Source: Diplonema japonicum (Eukaryota > Euglenozoa > Diplonemea > Diplonemida > Diplonemidae). From it: a stretch of DNA of 64,000 nucleotides. The stretch spans positions 186,001-250,000 of the forward strand of contig OZ025668.1 of NCBI GenBank assembly GCA_964019335.1, read 5' to 3'. Both the position numbers and the translations under genes were made by a program. Below, piece after piece: positions 1 through 7,329 of the stretch. Below the pieces are notes generated by a model. It was not told the origin of the DNA, ran no database searches, and saw only the letters and a program-made list of their open reading frames with translations. The first letter of the stretch is position 1; every line of letters begins with the position of its first letter.

Positions 1-1811
1 GGGAGGAGACTGGCGATGAGGGGCTTCTCCGAGGCGCGCATGAGGTTTTTCATAGCGGGCTTGAGCGTGTCGCGGTTTTTGTCAAGCCAGCCCTCTACAG
101 TGTAGTTGACAGAGGCAGCGTAGTGGTTCACTATGAAGCTGTTTTTCGCAAGTTTCTTAGTGGCGAAGAAGGGGTTGGAGGAACATTGCTGGAGGACAGA
201 GTCGAGGAAGGAGGAGTCCGTCCCCTTCCCCATGGAACACACGTCGTCGAGGAGGCCGAAGATGCCTGTCTTGTCCACCATGAGGCGCAGGCAGGGCCCG
301 TTGTCGGGGCACTTCACCTCCGTCACGTCGATGCCTTCCGACCTGCACTCATCCATGTCCTTTGTGAATATGTAGGAATTGTAGTGGTTTTGCAGCGTCT
401 CGTTTGCGAGGTTGATGCAGATCTGCTCGAAGGAGTTGTACTCGAAGTCCTCGAAGCCGAAGATGTCGAGCAACCCGATGAAGTTCTCCCCTGCTCCACA
501 GTCTGTTTTTTCGTTTATTTTGTTCACCTCCCACCCGAACACAGCGTCGTAGAGAGCCTTGCATAGAGCGTCCCTGCCGTCTGCGGCCTTGACTTCATTG
601 AGCTTGGAGGTGATGGGACCGTCTCGGGTCTCCATGGTGGAGGTCACGAGCTCGTGGGATAGAACGTCCAGAGCGGTGCCCCATTGCTGTGTGGCCTTGC
701 CCAGCTTGTCCAGGCCTTCGGAGGTAACTTCGCAGCTATCGTCGTCGATGGCGCTGAAGGACACGCGGAGCATGTTGAAGATGCCGCCCACCACACGCCA
801 CACCTCGTCGATGTTGTCATCGGTGAAGCCGCAGTTCTTCATGGCCTCCACACACAGCGTGTAGTCCTCTGCATCGTCCACACCTGCTATGTCGATACAG
901 CCGCCTGCGTTCGCGTGTGTACTTTGCAGGTCCTCTGCACCGTAGCGGCCTGCGTCTGCCCCTTGTCCTAATAGGTAGAAGGCGTGGTACACGCGCTCTC
1001 CCGGCGTTGCGGTTACAATCCTGCTCTTTTCAAGAAGGTACTTGATAGTAAAGGCACCGACCAGGTTCCCAGCAGTGTTGAACTGTACCTTCATGAACTT
1101 CCCGAATCGCGATGAGTTGTTGTTCCGCACGGTCTTGGCGTTCCCAAAGCCCTCGAGGACAGGGGAGGCCTGGTTGATGGAAAATGCAATGGACTTGGCC
1201 TGCTCCTTGTCCTTGTCCTCGCCGTGCATGCATGACAGGCAACCCAGATACTTCATCACGATCTTGGCAGCCTCTGTCTTCCCAGCACCGGACTCCCCTG
1301 AGATGAGGATGGTTTGGTTCTCTTTATCACGACGCATGTCATGCCACGTGTTGTGCGCTTGCGACCAGGAGTGCGGGACGCAGTTTTTGACGACTTCACC
1401 CTCCTGGAGGTACTGCGGCATGTTGTTGTCGGTGTACCATGGGATCTTGAAGTTCCAAGGGTTCAGGGCCACCACGATGGCACCGATGTTGGTGTAGACA
1501 ACGTCCCTCATGTACCGCACGTAGAGGCAGCGTTGGATTGTTGCATCATGTAAGACAGTCAAGTCGAGCAGATCGTCGACATCTTCATCAAGAACATCCT
1601 CTCGTACCGGCCAGACCTTGTCGTCGCCTACCTTCGACGTTGCCAGCCCCGCTACTTTTGTTGCTGAAAATTCTGCCCCTTTCACCGTGAAGAGCTTCCC
1701 ATCGTCGCCTTCCACTTCACCTATCGCCCATCCGTGGTTCTCCTCCCAGTAGTACACGCGGCTACCGGCACAGCAGAGGTCCCTGTTCAGCTTTTCTTCT
1801 TCCTTAATCAT
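1..1811 (-). CDS. Myosin heavy chain, motor domain (3' end cut by window edge)
   Basis: This is an actin-based ATP-driven motor. The reading frame is open from ATG at 1811 to base 1, giving 603 codons without the rest of the protein. An N-terminal SH3-like segment (around residues 12-45, with SRVYYWEENHGW) precedes the motor. The P-loop GESGAGKT is at 172-179, switch I NNNSSRFGKF near 231-240 and switch II LDIFGFEDF near 449. Further on come the EQICINLANE relay region and an HYAASVNYTVEGWLDKNRD segment typical of the lower 50-kDa domain. All nucleotide-binding motifs are intact, so it should be catalytically competent. The neck (IQ motifs) and tail lie outside the window, so the class cannot be assigned. 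It is the last gene of the minus-strand run in this window. A 350-bp homopolymer-rich spacer and LINE debris lie upstream. Confidence 0.95.
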   Translation of the reverse strand, partial: MIKEEEKLNRDLCCAGSRVYYWEENHGWAIGEVEGDDGKLFTVKGAEFSATKVAGLATSKVGDDKVWPVREDVLDEDVDDLLDLTVLHDATIQRCLYVRYMRDVVYTNIGAIVVALNPWNFKIPWYTDNNMPQYLQEGEVVKNCVPHSWSQAHNTWHDMRRDKENQTILISGESGAGKTEAAKIVMKYLGCLSCMHGEDKDKEQAKSIAFSINQASPVLEGFGNAKTVRNNNSSRFGKFMKVQFNTAGNLVGAFTIKYLLEKSRIVTATPGERVYHAFYLLGQGADAGRYGAEDLQSTHANAGGCIDIAGVDDAEDYTLCVEAMKNCGFTDDNIDEVWRVVGGIFNMLRVSFSAIDDDSCEVTSEGLDKLGKATQQWGTALDVLSHELVTSTMETRDGPITSKLNEVKAADGRDALCKALYDAVFGWEVNKINEKTDCGAGENFIGLLDIFGFEDFEYNSFEQICINLANETLQNHYNSYIFTKDMDECRSEGIDVTEVKCPDNGPCLRLMVDKTGIFGLLDDVCSMGKGTDSSFLDSVLQQCSSNPFFATKKLAKNSFIVNHYAASVNYTVEGWLDKNRDTLKPAMKNLMRASEKPLIASLL

Positions 1812-2164
1812 ATTTTCTTTTTCTTGGGGACCTTTGAAGGCAATGTGGCTTGGATGGGTTGATGGTTGGGAAAAAAAAAAAAAAAAAAGAAATAATCTTT
1901 TCTTTTTCTTTTTTTTTCGTTTTTCTTTCCTTGCCTTTTTTTTTTCTTTTTTTTTCCTTCCTCCCTTTTATTTTTTCTTCTTTTTTTTGACCGTGGTATA
2001 TAAAAAAGTTGAAAAAAAAGGGGGAGGGAAAGAGGTTGATAAGATAAAAGGATGGTTTTCTTTTTCTTTTTTTGTAATCCCTTTTTTTTTCCTTCTAAAA
2101 GCAGTATTTGCTTTTCTTTTGATATTTTGTTTGTAATTCTGTGAAGATAGAAATGAAAAAAAAA
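1812..2164. other. Low-complexity spacer upstream of the myosin gene
   Basis: Alternating A and T homopolymers (for example 1870-1888 A-rich, 1899-1990 T-rich) with no credible reading frame. On the minus strand this is a mix of A- and T-tracts ahead of the myosin start codon. The Lys/Phe-only open frames here reflect the homopolymers and are not genes. Confidence 0.7.
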
Positions 2165-2275
2165 TATATATGAGTTAAAGGAAGTCTTTGTGAGACGCCC
2201 CCTTGTTCTCATGCTCTACCTGCACCTATCCCCCTTCAGCAGCGGTTTCTCCTTCTTCGGTGGTCGTGCCGGCCT
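2165..2275 (-). repeat. Dispersed LINE-like 3' tail repeat, copy 1
   Basis: About 110 bp closely matching 55915-56021. On the minus strand it carries the last codons of the endonuclease fragment, a conserved TAG stop, a short 3' flank and the sequence TTTAACTCATATAT running into T-rich DNA. Shorter relatives occur near 14074, 18173, 31137 and 35448. A shared stop plus 3' flank at independent loci suggests this is the natural 3' end of a retroposon family. Confidence 0.7.
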
Positions 2276-2608
2276 CCGCCTTGCACAGTTCTGGAGACCT
2301 GTCCTCGTCAGTGTTCAGGTCGCCGACAACGAGTATGGGTACGTTGCCGAGCTCCTTCGCCTTCTTCTGCAGGATGTAGTGGAGGAGGGCCTCCCTCTTT
2401 GCCGTTTCTTCTCGCCCTGCTCCCGACGGGCAGTAAACCGAGATGATGTGCAGCCATTTGCGCTTGCCGTCGATCGCGACCTGCGTGTGCAGCCACCTCC
2501 GGCTTTGCTCCTCAGGTTGGTCTGAGGTATCCAGTGTTCCTGGTAGTGCGGTCCTGGGTTCTCGGATGAGTGTTGCGAGTCCCCCCCTCTGCGCTACCCA
2601 TCCAGCCC
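2226..2608 (-). pseudogene. LINE apurinic-type endonuclease fragment
   Basis: An open minus-strand frame of about 127 codons encodes the C-terminal half of an exonuclease-endonuclease-phosphatase domain. A QRGGLATLI strand is followed by HTQVAIDGKRKWLHIISVY and then the hallmark VPILVVGDLNTDEDR, with the GDLN catalytic motif. The N-terminal half (the Asn/Glu active-site strands) is missing, and a stop follows 30 codons after GDLN, so no reverse transcriptase is attached. The 5' side ends abruptly at a poly(A) tract (plus strand 2611-2629). It is probably a truncated or non-autonomous non-LTR element. Whether it is the same family as the RT relic at 25-27.5 kb cannot be told, because the two do not overlap. 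Confidence 0.8.
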
Positions 2609-2949
2609 TGAAAAAAAAAAAAAAAAAAACTTTAAATTATATTATTATTTATTTTCTGGATTCCCTCTAAAGGAATTTTGGCTAGAGCCGGGAAAATAAA
2701 GTTTTCATTATTTTCCTAGGGAAAATAAAGTACTTTATTTTTTTCCTCGTGTTTTAAGCAGATTTGTGAAAATGGGGCTTCAGAGAAAAGAGGCCGGAAA
2801 GTCAACAAAATTTTGCGGTATTTGTGCCATGGTTGGTGCCCACCGTGGACAGGGGATCCTACACGTGCCTGTCACCATTCTACTATTGCATCCTGGTGTT
2901 GGCTGTTGGGGCTTGCCTTTGAGTCGTAAAGTTTATGTTAATTAAGTCA

Positions 2950-3270
2950 TGGATGGCATCTGCAGTAAGAACATCGCTCGCAGCCCCTCTAAGTAGGGAG
3001 CTGCTTGGGTGGACGAGAACAAGGGCCATGCACCCAGGTTCCTCAGGGAGTTCATCGAGTTCAGCTGCATCTGCACCAGAAAGCCCAGGGAGGCTGACAT
3101 GATAACGCAGTTTGATGCCCTGTGCAAAGGAGGGCTAAGCCGTCGAGCCTCTGGTCCCTTTATAGCCGCCTGAACCATACCATGAAGCATAAGCACAAAA
3201 CTGCAAGACTGGCCCAGGTTGACTGCCATGCTGAAGGCGTGGACGAGCAGTGCAAGCAACCCCCTGTCTT
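2950..3270 (+). pseudogene. Possible decayed coding remnant, unknown origin
   Basis: GC content rises locally, and broken plus-strand frames read peptide-like sequence (GHAPRFLREFIEFSC, then READMITQFDALCKGGLSRR, then NHTMKHKHKTARLAQVDC) with stops between. I do not recognise the family. It may be a fossil transposon ORF, since it sits among mobile debris. The 105-codon open frame on the opposite strand has no recognisable features. Confidence 0.25.
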
Positions 3271-3363
3271 AATGTTATGTTAAATCCTGGACTTCCTGGC
3301 TTTGGGGGGGTTTGGGAGTGCCATCGGGAACCAGAAAATAAATAAAATTACGTATTCATGAAT

Positions 3364-3487
3364 TAAAGTGGACTTTACTCTTTCCCTTGGCTAATCTGTC
3401 CCTCGGAATCTGATTTTCACGAGCGAAGCGAGGGAAAATCACCCCCTCGGGACAGATTATCAGCCGCGAGAAATAAAGTCCACTTTA
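3364..3487. repeat. Fold-back (inverted repeat) element
   Basis: The ends form a perfect 14-bp inverted pair (TAAAGTGGACTTTA at 3364-3377 against 3474-3487). Inside, TAATCTGTCCC and GATTTTC are mirrored by GAAAATC and GGGACAGATTA around 3390-3460. The whole unit can fold into one imperfect hairpin of about 124 bp, like a small MITE. No reading frame. Confidence 0.6.
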
Positions 3488-4027
3488 TTTTTCATAAATC
3501 AATTGTTAAAACTTTAAAAAAAAATATATATATAGCTGCCATTTTTTTCTTTTAAATATTTCTTTTTTTTTTTTTTACCAGAGTTAACTTATGATTCGCC
3601 GGTAGTAATAAAAAAAATAAAAAATAAAAAAGAAAGTAAGAAAACAAAAATTCCTCGACATGTTTACCCTGCAAAAAAAAAAAAAACTTTTTTTAATTAT
3701 CCATCAGAGGTTTTTCCAACTCGGTAGTTAGCTCGTTGGCCTTGGGTTGGGATTTCAAAAACCTTTAAGAACAGTGGCAAGATTTGCCTCTGCAAGCAGA
3801 GAAAAAGGGGGGAAGAAGAAGAGGGTGATACAGATCTACCAAAAGAGGAAACGTACACGGAAATAAACAGGAAAAAAAAAACGGCAGAACATCCTCTTCG
3901 GGATGAAGACTCAAAGTGCCGCCCTAAAGAAAATATACTTAGGGCCTCTTACTATTAAAGACAAAAAGTATTTATTCTCTTGGGGGAGGGAGGTGGCATA
4001 TAGCGTATCATAAATTATCTGAATCAG

Positions 4028-4236
4028 TACTCACTCTCCTGAATTACTCCACACACTCGGGGAGATTAACCAACTTTGGCTTCACCCCCTTTCCCTCGTG
4101 CTGAAGTAATTTCAGGGTGTCGTGATATAAAACTACTTAAGTGCCTCCAAGTAATGTTTTAACGCCACTCTCGGTCCCCATTTTAGTTTTTCAAGAGTGG
4201 TGTTAAAGTCATTACTTGTTGGCATTGAATAGCTAC
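4028..4236. mobile_element. MITE-like element, copy 1 of the AAGTAAT family
   Basis: The left end (CACTCTCCTGAATTACTCC) is the imperfect inverse of CTGAAGTAATTTCAGGGTG near 4101-4120. To its right lies a second dyad, CCAAGTAATG..TTAACGCCACTCT against AGAGTGGTGTTAAAGTCATTACTTG, then TAGCTAC. The same arrangement occurs at 14390-14806 and 34320-35060. No coding capacity; it was probably mobilised by a DNA transposase elsewhere. Confidence 0.55.
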
Positions 4237-4424
4237 TAATTTAGGGGCCAAAATAAAATTAAAATACGGTATTATAAGAAGAGAAAACTCATTTTGATCA
4301 GGGACAAAAAACTGGGGGGGGGGTAAAAGAAATAAAAATCAGACAGCCAACTAATGGCACCGATAGCGATACCACTCTCTTTCTTTCTTTCTTTTTTTTT
4401 TTCTTTTTGCTGGATATATATATT

Positions 4425-4425
<1 letters not shown>

Positions 4426-4460
<35 letters not shown>
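4426..4460. repeat. Homopolymer T run (35 bp)
   Basis: Uninterrupted T run inside a T-rich tract beginning at 4389. It is one of the longest homopolymers of the window. Length may be unreliable in sequencing. Confidence 0.8.
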
Positions 4461-4886
4461 CTTTCTTCTATCAAGTAACCAGCGTTAAAAATCGGCGTGC
4501 TGAGGGTTAAAAAAAACTACTCCCTCTGGCGAATATAGAAAGATGGCTCACGAAACATATTTTGACACCAAAATGAAAACAATTCTTGAATTGGAGGAGG
4601 TTATCGCGAGACGTCGTTGCTGTTGCTTTCATCAGCTACTCCTGTTGGTGGTAAAGTTGCCATATTATTTTATTTTCTAAACAAACGAAACGGAAGCCCG
4701 TTTCTTTCTTTTTCCCCCCGGTACTACAAAAAAAAAAAGAGTCGATTTTTTAGCATTTGTCTGAGCACACTGTCCTATGGGCGAAGCACCTCTTCGGGAG
4801 GCTTTTCTTTCTTCTTTATTTTTATTTTTTGTATACTTAGTTTTGCTAAAAAGAGAGGCGTATGGAAACAAAAAAAGTGACGATGT

Positions 4887-4908
4887 GGGGGGGGGGGGGG
4901 GGGGGGGG
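4887..4908. repeat. Homopolymer G run (22 bp)
   Basis: Uninterrupted G run. Comparable long G or C runs occur at 13699-13718, 35388-35412, 39598-39616 and 39705-39730. Confidence 0.8.
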
Positions 4909-5147
4909 AAACTCTTTTTTTTCATTTTCCTCTATTTTCTTTCTTCCTTCTTCCACATCTACGCATGGATTGACGATGACAAAGAGTACTAAATAGATAA
5001 AAAAGAGAAAAAAAAAATAGCTAGCTGATTGAAGTGTATTTATTTATTTCTCATCTTTTCGAGGAGGCATTCCGACATCGCCTGTTTAGGGTAGATCCCC
5101 CTGGTTGTCGGAAAATGTACTTAGCCCCCCTGAGTGCGTGAAGTAAT

Positions 5148-6385
5148 TTAACCCATAAAGGACCGGAGCTGAATATTCAGCTAAAAAAAAATCTTTTAAT
5201 TCTGCTAAGGCATTTTTAGTGCTCTGCATGCCCACTCTTTAAAGAGGGGCCTTATTGCGCGACTTTCTTTATACTGAACGCTATATCGCCCGTAAATTTT
5301 TGCATCCAAACTGCAAGGGGAGAAAAAAAATAGTGGCACAGACATTGTTTTTTTACACCCCATAAGGGAGTAGTGCCGAAAGCACTTCTGAAGAAGGGCC
5401 AGTGTCACCGGATGATGGGGATATCCCGGATATGGAATGGGATGACAAAATCGAGAAGGTGGGGAGGAAAATATTTCGCAAGGCACCAGGTCCAAGCGTA
5501 CCAGTAGTGGGTCTCAACGGGCTGGAGGTTTTTCCTTTGTTTTTGATAGGGCGGCCCTCCAGCAGGGGGCTTGTCCTGTACTTTGAGTTGTTTTTCACTC
5601 CTGCGGCTCTAAAAGGCTATCGTGGGGTGGGCAGCAAGCCATTCGAGTGATAGAGGCCTTTGGATACTTACAGGGCTCATAATCAAGACAGATATCAAGG
5701 TCTACTGGGCACAGGATGAACTCATAGATACCCCATATTCACTATATTTCAGAACGGTAATGGAAAGAAACAGGCTCCTAAAAATAATGCGCCAAATGCG
5801 GTTTGGGTTGCCCGCTGGTGGAGGAGAAGGAGACAGAATGGCTAAAGGGCGCAATCTTATAAATCTTGTGGTTCCTTCTTGGTCATCCCTGTATGTACCC
5901 AAGCGAAAGCTTGCTGTGGATGAACCATCATACGCTGTAGAAGCCGTGTCGGGTTCATTGTTTATGAACCGAAGAAGAGTTATGGGTTCAAAATGCGATT
6001 CAGACACCGGTTACACTCTACATGATTGTTTGTACCGGCACGGGCACCCGGCGGAAAGAGGCAGAGCTGCTCACCGAATATCAGCACCAGATTTACTGGA
6101 TTGTCTTTGACAACTGTTTTCGCTTGTCCCATTGTTGATACGGATTTACAATGCGGATTTCCTGTGCCCTTTGCAAGAGTTGTTTCTCTCAAATGCTGCT
6201 CTACCACCAAAGTTTGGGTGCGTCTGGGGCTGAAATGCAGGCTGCTTCGCGCTCCAGAAATGGGGTAGTGAAAATAATATAGGTACACACCCTCTAACTC
6301 CACCCTCGCCATTTTATTTTGGTATTTGAACGAAAAGTTCAAAATCGACTTTTTAGACGAAAAATAGCGGTCCTTTATGGGTTAA
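5148..6385 (+). mobile_element. Decayed piggyBac-type DNA transposon with intact ends
   Basis: A 1238-bp unit bounded by perfect 18-bp inverted ends, TTAACCCATAAAGGACCG at 5148-5165 and its reverse complement at 6368-6385. TTAA is the piggyBac target duplication and the ends then begin CCC, as piggyBac ends do. Inside is a broken plus-strand transposase. The element is shorter than an autonomous one needs and its ORF is frameshifted, so it cannot move by itself. The intact ends mean it could still be mobilised in trans. Confidence 0.85.
5402..6268 (+). pseudogene. piggyBac transposase remnant
   Basis: Peptides typical of the family appear in order over at least three frames. A PGP..PV segment comes near 5485-5510, then the hallmark YWAQDELIDTPYS near 5705-5745, RNRLLKIMRQMRF near 5768-5805, a basic KRKLAVDEPSYAV stretch near 5900-5940 and SDTGYTLHDCLY near 6000-6035. 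A frame change then leads to QIYWIVFDNCF near 6090-6110. The longest intact piece is 162 codons (5622-6110) against roughly 600 in active transposases. Part of the N-terminus and the cysteine-rich C-terminus are absent. Confidence 0.75.
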
Positions 6386-6854
6386 AAAAAAAAAGAATTG
6401 ATCTCGGAGTTTACCTGGACGTTATTAATTAAAAACCAGGGTGCACTCTCTGAGAACTCTCCTCCAGCGGGTTTGCAGCAGACACCACCCGTGCTCCCCC
6501 TAAAACCTCATATTTCTAAGTGGAATTCTTGCTGGTTTTGCAGGAAAACAAAAAGAAATTCGTCTTAAATGTCTCTTTTAATTTGGTCAAGCAGTGTGTG
6601 TCAAATGATGAATGAACGGTGAAAAAAGAAAAGTAAGAAAAAAAAACGACTTTCGTTTGTAACGTTTACGGCCCAATGAGCTGTAATTTAACTTTCGTTA
6701 CCATTTTTCTTTGGTAATAAATAGGTATTTTTCTTCTAAAAAAAAAAAAAATGAATACTGTAGAATTGACCAAGAAAGCTGGCGCAGTGTAAACACTCTC
6801 CCAGCGCTTCTTTTTTCTATGTTACAACTACAAAATAACAAATGTTTTCAGTTC

Positions 6855-6885
<31 letters not shown>

Positions 6886-7329
6886 TTAAAGAAAGAGTTC
6901 AACTAAACACAAAGACAGGGTAAATTCCCTCTCGCCCCCACTATTCCAGCAGCGGTGAACCTACCAGCTGCCCGCAAATAAGATCAATTCTGAAATTGCA
7001 GAAGGTCAGAAGGCCAGAAGGTGCGGATGGCATCCACCTGGAATGGACGGGCGCTTGAACACTGCCAACCTACACAAAAGCAGCTACCGCAGCAAAGAAC
7101 ATAACATAACTATACTAAGGATAAGTGGCAGAATGAGTAGTGCGATTCACTATATGTAAAGTGTCTGCATATAAAATTCGATAAAGTTTCAGTGTGCATG
7201 GGGCGCACTGTGTATAAAAAATAAAAAAGAATACAAAATCTAACGATGAGGGATGCATGCTCATTACACTCTTTGTAAAGGTTGCCCATTTCTATTACTA
7301 GAACAGATTTGAACTAATAGATCCCTCAA
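6386..7329. other. Spacer between the piggyBac relic and cyclase A
   Basis: AT-rich with an A run at about 6859-6886 and no credible ORF or RNA gene. The part next to 7330 is the 3' flank of cyclase A. Its last bases (AATAGATCCCTCAATTAG) match those 3' of cyclase C at 15305. Confidence 0.6.

Noticed and set aside
1808-2212. 134-codon Lys/Phe-rich minus-strand frame
   Set aside because: Homopolymer artefact; no normal amino-acid composition.
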